Positions 1 through 6,123 of a stretch of DNA of 7,136 nucleotides are shown here, one piece after another. Each line of letters starts with the position of its first letter. The stretch's first letter is position 1. The notes below the pieces were generated by a model. The model made no database searches, was not told the origin of the DNA, and saw nothing but the letters and a program-made list of their open reading frames with translations. The stretch lies in NCBI GenBank assembly GCA_002367255.1, contig DFBD01000263.1:1-7136 (forward strand). Direction: 5' to 3'. A program made the position numbers and the translations under genes. Origin of the DNA: Rhodobacterales bacterium UBA3089. Its GTDB lineage: Bacteria > Pseudomonadota > Alphaproteobacteria > Rhodobacterales > Rhodobacteraceae.

Positions 1-8
1 TGAAAATT

Positions 9-24
9 TGGTGCGGGCGGTGGG
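9..24 (-). other. Putative attachment-site core: 3' end of a tRNA-Leu gene
   Basis: On the - strand this reads CCCAC-CGCCCGC-A-CCA. That is the 3' strand of a T-stem (5 nt), the 3' strand of a 7-bp acceptor stem, discriminator A and CCA. The implied 5' acceptor strand GCGGGCG and the ACCA end suit bacterial tRNA-Leu. Upstream on the - strand (25 onward) the T-loop should read TTCRANY; here it reads TTCATTG, lacking the universal A58, and no anticodon or D arm follows. So only a 3' fragment is present, as left by a tyrosine integrase that recombines within a tRNA 3' end. The integrase gene lies 150 bp away. Inference: chromosome lies to the left of position 9, the element to the right, and the restored tRNA is at the far end of the element, outside the window. 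The core may extend a few bases either way. Confidence 0.55.
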
Positions 25-27
25 CAA

Positions 28-88
28 TGAATTCCCATATCTTGTGCTATCAAGTTATCGCATTTCGTTGTGATTTCCCTGAATTCCC
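28..88 (+). repeat. Three direct copies of TGAATTCCC, candidate integrase arm-type sites
   Basis: TGAATTCCC occurs at 28-36 and 80-88, and TGATTTCCC (one mismatch) at 71-79, immediately before the third copy. All are in the same orientation, between the tRNA-like core and the integrase start. Short direct repeats flanking the core are typical arm-type sites bound by the N-terminal domain of tyrosine integrases. That role is inferred; the repeats themselves are directly visible. Confidence 0.4.
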
Positions 89-174
89 TTATTTTATTCA
101 TTTCAATTAGACGCAAGTGGTTTCATACTGTCTCAGCCCATACTATATGTAAGGGTGGATATTAGGGTGGGCAC

Positions 175-1371
175 ATGCGGGCACTCCACAAGTTAAACGC
201 TGTAAAGGTTCGGAACGCTGCTCCGGGCAAGTACTCGGATGGTGGCGGACTGTGGCTTTACAAGCGACCAGACGGCGGGGCGCAGTGGTTCCTGCGGATC
301 AGTATTCACGGTCGCCGCCGGGAAATGGGGCTGGGCGGCGTTCAGAACGTTTCCCTTAAGGAAGCTAGGTCTGAAGCGGAGAAATGGCGCTCTGTTGCTC
401 GGCAAAACAAGGACCCGATCAAAGAACGCGAAAAGTTGCGGCGCGAAGCTGCGCGGGCCGATCACCGTTTGGCCGATGTCGCGGTCGAAGCATTTGATGC
501 CCGCAAAGCTGAACTTAAGGGTGATGGAAAGGCAGGGCGATGGTTTTCCCCTTTGGAACTTCATGTGCTGCCAAAGTTGGGGCGTGTGCCTGTTGAGGAA
601 ATCGACCAGCGGGATATCAAAAACACCCTTGCCCCTATCTGGCACACAAAATCTGACACCGCGAAAAAGGCGATGGACAGGTTGAAAATCGTTTTACGAT
701 ACGCCGCCGCTGCTGGTCTCGACGTTGATTTGCAGGCCACCGACAAGGCAAGGGCCTTGCTAGGCAAAAGCCGTCACGTGTCCAAGCGTATCCCAGCGCT
801 TCCATGGGCGGAAATTCCGGCCTTCTACGATAACCTGTCTGATGGGACGATTACGCAACTTGCGTTGAAGCTGACTATCCTAACGGCCTTACGGTCAATG
901 CCAGTCCGGTTTGCCAATCTCAAGGATATTGATGGAGACACATGGATAATCCCTGCAGAGTTCATGAAATCTCAGCGAGGCCATGAGTTTGAATTCCGCG
1001 TTCCGCTATCGGATGAAGCCCTGTCGGTCATCGAGCAGGCCAGGCCCTTCGCCCGCGACGGTTTTCTTTTTCCCAGTGTTCGGCGCGGTGTCATTTCCGA
1101 CGCGACCATGAGCCGATACATGGAACGGCTGGGCATGGATGCGCGACCACATGGGTTTCGATCCAGTTTTCGAACCTGGTGCGCTGAGGCAACTGATACC
1201 CCGGAACAGGTTGCCGAAACTGCCCTTGCCCATACGGTAGGTTCAAAAGTTGAGCGGGCGTATCGGCGTACGGATTTCTTGGAACAGCGCCGGGCGCTGA
1301 TGCAGCGCTGGGCCGATCATGTGACAGGCGGTACAGGTCACGTTGTAAGGATGGTCAGAGATGATGGGTGA
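175..1371 (+). CDS. Tyrosine recombinase/integrase (P4-like, DUF4102 arm-binding domain)
   Basis: This 398-residue enzyme should catalyse site-specific integration and excision of the element by strand exchange through a 3'-phosphotyrosine. Residues about 5-88 form the DUF4102-type arm-binding domain, with the typical DGGGLWL at 22-28 and GRRREMGLG at 46-54. About 98-190 is the core-binding (SAM-like) domain and about 205-380 the catalytic domain. The full catalytic set can be read: R240 (TALRS), K265 (MKS), H326 and R329 (PHGFR), H353 (LAHTVG) and nucleophile Y363 (ERAYRRTD). Length is normal for P4-type integrases. The ATG at 175 follows AGGGTGG at 164-170, a suitable ribosome-binding site. 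It lies next to a tRNA-Leu 3' fragment, its probable target, and its end overlaps the next gene by 11 bases. Nothing suggests inactivation. Very secure as a family; target choice is inferred. Confidence 0.95.
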   Translation: MRALHKLNAVKVRNAAPGKYSDGGGLWLYKRPDGGAQWFLRISIHGRRREMGLGGVQNVSLKEARSEAEKWRSVARQNKDPIKEREKLRREAARADHRLADVAVEAFDARKAELKGDGKAGRWFSPLELHVLPKLGRVPVEEIDQRDIKNTLAPIWHTKSDTAKKAMDRLKIVLRYAAAAGLDVDLQATDKARALLGKSRHVSKRIPALPWAEIPAFYDNLSDGTITQLALKLTILTALRSMPVRFANLKDIDGDTWIIPAEFMKSQRGHEFEFRVPLSDEALSVIEQARPFARDGFLFPSVRRGVISDATMSRYMERLGMDARPHGFRSSFRTWCAEATDTPEQVAETALAHTVGSKVERAYRRTDFLEQRRALMQRWADHVTGGTGHVVRMVRDDG

Positions 1372-2272
1372 CGCCGAATTTCATCCAAGCCTCTGCATTC
1401 AGTCTTTGGGCCGAGGCAAAGATGATGATCGCAAAAAAAGGCGCACAATCATTCCGCGCTGGATACAAAGACAACTACCAGAAACCCAAACCATTCTTGC
1501 CCGCGCACAACGGAGGCCAAGCCCAACGCCTTTAGATTTCGGTTGGTATTGGAATGTAACGGATGATGTGGCGTTTGTAACATCTGAACTCATTCGGAAA
1601 GGTAGAGTTTTCAACGCTTGGGATACGCCGCAATTTCAAGCTGTCGAGTGGCTGACTGGCGGGAGGCGTTTGCGATTCCCCCCATTTCTTGATGATGCAC
1701 TTCATGGCACGTTTTTTAGGATATTGGCAATCGATATCCTATGTCGGGAGCCAGTTCTCGCAGGTGACATCGCTGACGCAAAAGAAAGAGTTGAAAAGGC
1801 GACCGAGTTGACCGCGCTTGCGGCAGACGAGCTGTTTGGAATGACGCAAGAAGTGCAGGATTTCCTTCATAACCTTCCACCTTCGGTCTCTGTTTCATTA
1901 GACAATCTTAATCGTGCGCAGAGTGAACTATCCTTCCAACTCGGGGGCATTATTGGCGTTTTCAAGGCTGATCTCGCGAAGCGAAAAAAGTTCCACGAAA
2001 CATTGACTGGAAAACTATCTTCGTCCCAATCAGGTAGGCCGTCGAATTGGGTCGCAGAATTCGTTGCAATCCAAGCAGTCGACATTTACCGAACCGCGAT
2101 ATCCGGCCCAATAAACAGATCAGATGAATCAAAGCGGCCCTCATTCAGGGTATTTTTAGAACGGTTTGCGGAAGGAATTCCCGACGCCATGCGCGCAGAT
2201 ACAAGGCGGTTAGCGCGCTCAATCTGGGGAAAGGGGTACAAAGGAACCCCTTTCGCGCCAGTGAGCGACTGA
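1361..2272 (+). CDS. Hypothetical protein coupled to the integrase gene
   Basis: I do not recognise this 303-residue protein. It starts at ATG 1361 (a second ATG follows at 1364), inside the last codons of the integrase, with AAGGATGG just upstream, so translation is probably coupled. The sequence is soluble-looking, with no signal peptide or membrane segment. Residues about 20-50 are rich in K, R and Q (KKRRTIIPRWIQRQ). The middle (about 125-215) is mostly helix-friendly, with a possible coiled-coil-like stretch around 130-160. The C-terminal part (about 235-295) mixes aromatic and basic residues. By eye its base composition is more AT-rich than the genes after 2694, so it may have a separate origin or be less adapted. 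Its position suggests a role linked to integration, excision or its control, or a passenger accessory function. Neither can be decided from sequence. The open frame of 912 bases, RBS and overlap make it a credible gene. Confidence 0.75.
   Translation: MMGDAEFHPSLCIQSLGRGKDDDRKKRRTIIPRWIQRQLPETQTILARAQRRPSPTPLDFGWYWNVTDDVAFVTSELIRKGRVFNAWDTPQFQAVEWLTGGRRLRFPPFLDDALHGTFFRILAIDILCREPVLAGDIADAKERVEKATELTALAADELFGMTQEVQDFLHNLPPSVSVSLDNLNRAQSELSFQLGGIIGVFKADLAKRKKFHETLTGKLSSSQSGRPSNWVAEFVAIQAVDIYRTAISGPINRSDESKRPSFRVFLERFAEGIPDAMRADTRRLARSIWGKGYKGTPFAPVSD
2229..2254 (+). terminator. 9-bp perfect inverted repeat at the end of the hypothetical gene
   Basis: GAAAGGGGT (2229-2237) pairs perfectly with ACCCCTTTC (2246-2254) around an 8-base loop. 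It ends 18 bases before the end of the upstream coding sequence. No long T-tract follows, so it is not a textbook intrinsic terminator. It could stall ribosomes or polymerase, protect the mRNA 3' end, or be a protein site. Confidence 0.3.
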
Positions 2273-2283
2273 ACTCCCAGAGG

Positions 2284-2317
2284 GGGCAAAACACCTCAAA
2301 TGCAAAGTCTTTTGCCC
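2284..2317. terminator. Inverted repeat between the integrase pair and the alpA-like gene
   Basis: GGGCAAAA (2284-2291) pairs with TTTTGCCC (2310-2317), with an 18-base gap. The A- and T-runs inside the stem arms would let it act in either direction as a weak terminator, and it sits just after the stop codon at 2272. It could equally be an operator for the AlpA-like regulator, whose gene begins 76 bases later. The stem is symmetrical enough that no strand is preferred. Confidence 0.3.
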
Positions 2318-2392
2318 TCATGATTGCATCAAACTAGCAGGATAGTTCCCAACTCATCGCAACCAACGACAACTATTCGCGAGGTGTTGAAA

Positions 2393-2587
2393 ATGACTAT
2401 CACAGATCCTCTGATCAAGGACAAAGAAGGAGCTGCCATAATCGACTCTTCCGTCGCCACATGGTGGAGACGAGTGGCGGACGGAACAATTCCGCCTCCC
2501 ATCAAAATCGGCGGCATGTCCCGCTGGAGGCAGAGCGACGCCATAGCTGTAATTGAAAAAGCTGAAGCCGCTCGCGACGCCGACTAA
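2393..2587 (+). CDS. AlpA/excisionase-like small DNA-binding protein
   Basis: This 64-residue protein looks like a member of the AlpA/MerR-type winged-helix group, which act as prophage regulators or excisionases. Residues about 8-30 form the helix-turn-helix, with S20 VATWWRRVADG typical of the recognition helix. Residues 33-54 (IPPPIKIGG, then SRWRQSDAIAVI) form the wing and last helix that recur in this family. The ATG at 2393 is chosen because GAGGTG lies at 2381-2386 at good spacing; an in-frame TTG at 2324 would add 23 residues with no similarity and no RBS. In P4-like elements AlpA-type proteins switch on integrase/excision or bend DNA at the attachment site. Here it stands alone between the integrase pair and the replication block, so it may control either. 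Family confident; exact role inferred. Confidence 0.85.
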   Translation: MTITDPLIKDKEGAAIIDSSVATWWRRVADGTIPPPIKIGGMSRWRQSDAIAVIEKAEAARDAD

Positions 2588-2668
2588 CAGAATACCCCCA
2601 CCCGCAGGCACGGGCAGAGGCGGATTTCTTTTAGCGGTGATAGCATTAAGATAGCGCATTTGTACCAG

Positions 2669-2684
2669 CCTTGCAAGAACAAGG
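2669..2684 (+). promoter_or_regulatory. Small hairpin overlapping the ribosome-binding site
   Basis: CCTTG (2669-2673) can pair with CAAGG (2680-2684) around a 6-base loop, and the right arm contains the AAGG that serves as the Shine-Dalgarno for the ATG at 2694. Pairing could reduce initiation on the first gene of the block. At 5 bp this may be chance. Confidence 0.2.
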
Positions 2685-2693
2685 TAAATAACA

Positions 2694-3059
2694 ATGACCT
2701 ACCACAGCAGCAATAAAACCAAAGTGGCCACACCGCCACCAAACGCTCTGCGCGTCAAAGGCTGGCGCGACCTGCCTGGCGAACGCACACCGGCCCGCTA
2801 TCAAGTCACTGGCAATGACGGCAACACCCGCATTGTCACCCTGGCCAAGGGCAACCGCGTCGTTCTGGACGCCTTGTTGAAATCGCCCGTGTATTGCGCA
2901 TCCCCGGTGCGGGTCTCCGGCCGGGTTTGCATTTTGCGCCACGAGTACGGTGTGCCGATCACCATTGAGATGTATCAGAACGACACGGCCACCGACCGGG
3001 CCAAGTTCGGGGTGTATTTCATCGGTGAAGGCGTTGAACGGATCGGCGGTGCGGCATGA
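2694..3059 (+). CDS. Putative winged-helix domain protein
   Basis: A 121-residue protein that opens the packed gene block. The first 20 residues look disordered (many N, T and P). Residues about 55-110 have the pattern of a small winged-helix domain: a helix VVLDALLKSPVY, a putative recognition region SPVRVSGRVCILRHEYG, then a strand-rich tail with KFGVYFI. I recall similar proteins, annotated only as winged-helix or hypothetical, near phage and island primases, but cannot confirm the family here. There is no catalytic signature. The ATG follows AAGG at 2681-2684 with 9-base spacing, and the stop overlaps the next start as ATGA. A DNA-binding role in regulation or in starting replication is reasonable but inferred. 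Confidence 0.75.
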   Translation: MTYHSSNKTKVATPPPNALRVKGWRDLPGERTPARYQVTGNDGNTRIVTLAKGNRVVLDALLKSPVYCASPVRVSGRVCILRHEYGVPITIEMYQNDTATDRAKFGVYFIGEGVERIGGAA

Positions 3060-3160
3060 AAACCCGCAAAATCCAAACCACCCGCCTTCGTCGTGTTCAC
3101 GGACTTTCCGAAGCCGCCGCTCGCCTTATTGCGGCGCTGTACTTTGGGGAGGCCAGGTAA
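3056..3160 (+). CDS. 34-residue micro-gene in the replication block
   Basis: A short open frame that starts in ATGA with the previous stop and ends in TAATG with the next start. It encodes 34 residues: a basic front (KTRKIQTTRLRRVHG) then an amphipathic, alanine-rich helix (SEAAARLIAALYFGEAR). Its end also carries the next gene's ribosome-binding site (GGGGAGG, 3146-3152). Support is the exact overlap at both ends, matching the block's other junctions, and the plausible composition. I have an impression of similar HGLSEAxARxxAxLxxGE micro-proteins in related elements, but cannot verify it. It may be a small DNA- or protein-binding accessory. No function is assigned. Confidence 0.6.
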   Translation: MKTRKIQTTRLRRVHGLSEAAARLIAALYFGEAR

Positions 3161-3363
3161 TGGATAATGTCATCCTTCCTCCCGGGCAGATTGTTGTGCC
3201 GATAGCAGGCACAATTCACTGGGCCGAGAACAGCAAGCCTTTGGGCGTATGGGGTCAGGACCTGAAAATCCGCCCCATGCTGCTCGAAGCCGATGGCGAG
3301 GCGCGCGACCTCAATGCGCTCGAATGCGCGCTTTTTGAAAGAACACATGGAGGGTCATTCTGA
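3160..3363 (+). CDS. Hypothetical 67-residue protein
   Basis: Not recognised. The start at ATG 3160 is set by the strong GGGGAGG at 3146-3152 and a one-base overlap with the micro-gene's stop (TAATG). The same frame is open far upstream to 2950, but that part lies inside the winged-helix gene and is a shadow. The protein has a hydrophobic, strand-like first half (VILPPGQIVVPIAGTIHW, then WGQDLKIRPMLLEA) and an acidic helical end, with no signal peptide or membrane segment. It ends in TGATG, shared with the primase-like gene, so it is likely translated with it. A small accessory of replication is possible. Confidence 0.7.
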   Translation: MDNVILPPGQIVVPIAGTIHWAENSKPLGVWGQDLKIRPMLLEADGEARDLNALECALFERTHGGSF

Positions 3364-4280
3364 TGAGAATCCAGACCAACGCACCTCGGACAAGCTACCC
3401 GACCACCCCCACTCAACCCATTGATCCGGCCAATTTGGCTAAGGATCTGGGTGGCTCCTGGCACCGGCATTACGGTGTTGCGCCCTGTCCGGTCTGTCAG
3501 CCTGACCGTCGCAAGGGTCAAAACGCCCTGACGATCAACGTCAAGGATGACAAGCTTCTGCTGCACTGTAAGAAAACCGGCTGCGAGTTCAGGGATATTT
3601 TGACCGCTGCGGGTATCACCCCCGGTCATGTCGAAATTGACTGGCAGGCCATGGAACGTGCAACTCAGGAAACAGCGGTGCATCAAGCCAAGCTGAAAGC
3701 CCGTGCCCGCAGCCTTTGGGACTATGCCGAACCGGTTGATGGAACCCCTGGTGAGGCGTATTTGCGGGGGCGGAGTATTACCTGCGTCCTGCCAGATACC
3801 CTGCGCTGGGTGCCAGATATCTATCATCAGCCGAGTGGCGCTTATCGCGCGGCGATGGTTGCGGACGTTCAGCCGACCGGCGGGGTACATCGCACGTTCT
3901 TCGACAAGCAAGGCAACCGCCTGACCAAATCGGCCAAGATGATGCTGGGGCCGTGTTCCGGCGGCGCTGTGCGCCTCTCCGAGGCCGTTGGACCGCTGGT
4001 GGTGTGCGAAGGCATAGAAACCGGCCTGAGCCTGCTTTGCGGTCTTCTAAGCGGCCCGGCGACTGTATGGGTCGCCCTGTCCACATCAGGCATCAAAGGG
4101 CTGTCCCTGCCGCCAAGGGCTGGAGATTTGATTATCGCCTCTGACGGCGATGCTGCCGGACGTGATGCCGCAAACAACCTGGCCCAAACGGCTCATGGTC
4201 TCGGATGGCAAGTTTCCATGCTGCCTGCACCCGATGGCCAGGACTGGAATGATGTTCTTCAAAACGGAGGTGCGATATGA
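3363..4280 (+). CDS. Primase-like protein: zinc finger plus TOPRIM domain
   Basis: This 305-residue protein probably acts at the start of element replication. Residues about 34-85 hold a zinc-finger motif of the primase (CHC2-like) type: C42-x2-C45, then C69-x4-C74, with H68 adjacent. Residues about 113-200 match the linker region usual in phage/plasmid primase-like proteins (LWDYAEPVDGTPGEAYLRGRSI at 118-139). Residues about 210-300 form a TOPRIM domain with glutamate E216 (VVCEGIETGLSL) and D261-x-D263 (ASDGDAAG), the metal-binding residues. It lacks a helicase part; the following ATPase may supply it. The start at ATG 3363 has GGAGGG at 3349-3354, and the end shares ATGA with the next gene. 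Family placement is confident. Whether it makes primers or only binds and loads is not shown. Confidence 0.9.
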   Translation: MRIQTNAPRTSYPTTPTQPIDPANLAKDLGGSWHRHYGVAPCPVCQPDRRKGQNALTINVKDDKLLLHCKKTGCEFRDILTAAGITPGHVEIDWQAMERATQETAVHQAKLKARARSLWDYAEPVDGTPGEAYLRGRSITCVLPDTLRWVPDIYHQPSGAYRAAMVADVQPTGGVHRTFFDKQGNRLTKSAKMMLGPCSGGAVRLSEAVGPLVVCEGIETGLSLLCGLLSGPATVWVALSTSGIKGLSLPPRAGDLIIASDGDAAGRDAANNLAQTAHGLGWQVSMLPAPDGQDWNDVLQNGGAI

Positions 4281-5797
4281 CCGCCCTGCAACCCACACCC
4301 TTCGTTGATGAAGGCCCCCAACCGCTGGTTCGGGAAATCCCTCGAGGTGCGGATTATCCCATTCATGCGCTCGGGTCACTCAAAGGCGCAGTAGAGGCCG
4401 TGCAGGCCGCTACGCAGGCTCCCGTCGCCATTGCGGCCCAGTCGGCTTTGTCGGTCGCCTCGCTGGCGGTGCAGTCCCATGCAGACGTCGAGACCCTGGC
4501 AGGATTTGCGCCCGCGTCTCTGTTCTGCCTGACGGTCGCTCAGTCCGGCGAGCGCAAGAGCGGATGTGACAAGCTGGTCATGGCCGGATTGCGGGAATTC
4601 GAACGCGACCAGACGGCGAGTTATCGTGAGGAAATGGCTGAGTGGTCTATCGCGCAAAAGCTCTGGTCCACCAAACGCGACCGGTTGCTGAAAGAGGCAG
4701 TCGGCAGCAAAGCGGAAAAGGCTCTGGCGGCGCAGGCTGATCTTGACGCCCTTGGCCCCGAACCTGCCCAACCGCTGTCGCCCAAAATTACGGCCAGCGA
4801 GCCGACCATAGAAGGGTTAGTCAAACTCTATCTGACGGGTCAACCAAGTCTCGGTCTGTTCTCGGATGAAGGGGGCGGCTTTCTCGGCGGGCATGCCATG
4901 AACTCGGACAACCGGATGAAGACCGTGGCAGGGCTTTCCAAGCTCTGGGATGGAGAACCCCCTGACCGGGTTCGAGCCGGAGACGGTGCCGCAACGCTAT
5001 ATGGTCGCCGGTTGGCCATGCACCTGATGGTGCAGCCTGTCGCCGCCCGCCCGCTGCTCTCCGATCCCGTGGCATCGGGGCAAGGCTTCCTCGCCCGGTT
5101 CCTTATTGCCGAACCTGTCAGTGCGATTGGAACACGTCTTGGCAAGCTGTCGCCTGATGTAGCGGAAGTAGCGAAAGTAGCGACGTCCAGGCGTCTAAAT
5201 GAGATTTTGGCGCACCCAAAGCCGGTAGATGAAGATAACCCACAGGAACTGCGGCCACGCCCGCTTCACCTGTCTGGTGCGGCGAAAGACTTGTTGTTTG
5301 AGTACTACCGGGCAACAGAATTGGCCCAAGCGGCTGGCGGAGATTTTGAACACGTCAAATCCTTCGCTTCGAAATCCCCTGAACAGGCTGCCCGCATCGC
5401 TGCTGTCTTGACTCTTTGGCGGGATCTGAACGCGCATGAAGTTACGGCGGCTACGATGGGGGATGCCATTGACCTGGCACAGTTCTATCTCGGAGAGGCC
5501 AAGAGGTTGGCCGAAGCTGCCACGATATCCTTGAAGATTGAACAGGCCGACAAGCTGCGTCAGTGGATACTTGCAAGCTGGCCCGAGACCGCCCGGTCGA
5601 TGCAGCGCGATACCCAAACAATTGTGCCTAGGGATATCGTCTTGTTCGGCCCAAATGCCTTACGTGAGACGGCAACTGTCAAATCCCTTCTTGCGGTTCT
5701 GGCAGATCACAAATGGTTGCATCTGCTGGACCCAGGAACCGTGATCGACGGCAAAGCCCGGTCGGTTGCCTACCGGATTGATAAGGGGGTGGTATGA
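4277..5797 (+). CDS. DUF3987 family helicase-like ATPase
   Basis: A 506-residue protein that fits the DUF3987 family, found next to primases in phages and genomic islands and thought to be a RecA-fold helicase-like ATPase. A long N-terminal helical region leads to the P-loop at about 87-100, SGERKSGCDK, with K94-S95. This is an altered Walker A (G-E-R-K-S rather than GxxGKS) of the kind seen in this family. The Walker B-like segment is LGLFSDEGG with D197-E198, followed by RRLAMHLMVQP (about 247-257), also typical. The C-terminal third (about 330-500) is helical and may bind DNA or partners. The ATG at 4277 has GGAGG at 4266-4270 and overlaps the primase stop. Residues 294-303 come from a 9-bp repeat array (5157-5183). 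Role inferred: unwinding at the origin with the upstream TOPRIM protein. Confidence 0.88.
   Translation: MTALQPTPFVDEGPQPLVREIPRGADYPIHALGSLKGAVEAVQAATQAPVAIAAQSALSVASLAVQSHADVETLAGFAPASLFCLTVAQSGERKSGCDKLVMAGLREFERDQTASYREEMAEWSIAQKLWSTKRDRLLKEAVGSKAEKALAAQADLDALGPEPAQPLSPKITASEPTIEGLVKLYLTGQPSLGLFSDEGGGFLGGHAMNSDNRMKTVAGLSKLWDGEPPDRVRAGDGAATLYGRRLAMHLMVQPVAARPLLSDPVASGQGFLARFLIAEPVSAIGTRLGKLSPDVAEVAKVATSRRLNEILAHPKPVDEDNPQELRPRPLHLSGAAKDLLFEYYRATELAQAAGGDFEHVKSFASKSPEQAARIAAVLTLWRDLNAHEVTAATMGDAIDLAQFYLGEAKRLAEAATISLKIEQADKLRQWILASWPETARSMQRDTQTIVPRDIVLFGPNALRETATVKSLLAVLADHKWLHLLDPGTVIDGKARSVAYRIDKGVV
5157..5183 (+). repeat. Three direct 9-bp units (ATGTAGCGG-like) inside the DUF3987 gene
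   Basis: Units are ATGTAGCGG (5157-5165), AAGTAGCGA (5166-5174) and AAGTAGCGA (5175-5183), with no spacer. The first is identical to the units of the inverted repeat at 5855-5920. Because the unit is 9 bases the reading frame is kept, giving the peptide pattern VAEVAKVA. Possible iteron-like binding sites, or a coincidence of alanine/valine coding. Confidence 0.55.
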
Positions 5798-6123
5798 GTT
5801 TCTTTTTTGATACCAAATCCGCTTTGGCAAAAATTGAAAACCAAGGCTGTACCCCCGCTACATCCGCTACATCCGCTACACAGGAAACCCAAAACACCCC
5901 TCATGTAGCGGATGTAGCGGCGCGGCAGGGCCGGAAAGCAGAAAACCCACCCAGCCCCGACGATGTCAGCCCGTACGGCCAAACTTCAGGTGGTCGGCAA
6001 CGCACATGGACCGGCAAGGTTGTCAGCCTGGACGACTGGCGCACCCTCAGTGAATGGGAACGCCACGGGTCCACCGGCAAGGTTTGGAACGGCATGACAC
6101 GGGCGTGGGAGGCAAAGCCATGA
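5794..6123 (+). CDS. Hypothetical 109-residue protein carrying the repeat hairpin
   Basis: Not recognised as a named family. The start shares ATGA with the DUF3987 stop and is preceded by AAGGGGG; the end shares ATGA with the TopoVI-A-like gene. Two parts are visible. Residues about 1-75 are low in structure, rich in T, A, S, P and Q, and contain the peptide repeat SATSAT (about 24-29) and later HVADVAA (about 37-43), both translated from the 9-bp repeat. Residues about 78-106 look like a conserved small module (KVVSLDDWRTLSEWERHG, then KVWNGMTRAW) with several tryptophans. The linker is so plainly shaped by DNA repeats that its DNA sequence may be under selection more than its protein. The C-terminal module may contact the neighbouring replication proteins. 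Confidence 0.75.
   Translation: MSFFFDTKSALAKIENQGCTPATSATSATQETQNTPHVADVAARQGRKAENPPSPDDVSPYGQTSGGRQRTWTGKVVSLDDWRTLSEWERHGSTGKVWNGMTRAWEAKP
5855..5920. repeat. Perfect 18-bp inverted repeat built from a tandem 9-mer; candidate origin
   Basis: The left arm has three tandem units: CCGCTACAT (5855-5863), CCGCTACAT (5864-5872) and CCGCTACAC (5873-5881). The right arm has two units of the exact complement, ATGTAGCGG (5903-5911 and 5912-5920). The first two left units pair with the right arm over 18 bp without mismatch, with a 30-base loop. The second and third left units can pair instead over 17 of 18 bp with a 21-base loop, so two hairpin registers compete. The structure lies between the ATPase gene and the TopoVI-A-like gene. 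It is too regular to be ordinary coding sequence. A role as replication origin, iteron cluster or cleavage site is inferred. Confidence 0.7.

Noticed and set aside
121..149. Promoter-like TACTAT/TATATG near 141-149 upstream of the integrase.
   Set aside because: The -10-like bases are reasonable but no acceptable -35 lies at normal spacing, so I cannot support a promoter call.
1321..1340. GTGAC and GTCAC inverted repeat near the end of the integrase gene.
   Set aside because: Only 5 bp with an 11-base loop; ordinary chance level.
2601..2632. GC-rich short inverted repeats followed by ATTTCTTTT after the AlpA-like gene, as a terminator.
   Set aside because: The possible stems are only 4 bp (CCCG/CGGG or CCGC/GCGG) and compete; too weak to call.
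3255..3911. A 218-codon open frame on the - strand.
   Set aside because: Antisense to the primase-like gene with its clear zinc and TOPRIM motifs; composition typical of a shadow.
5855..5920. The repeat cluster considered as a CRISPR array.
   Set aside because: Units are 9 bp, contiguous without spacers and inverted across a loop; no cas genes are present.
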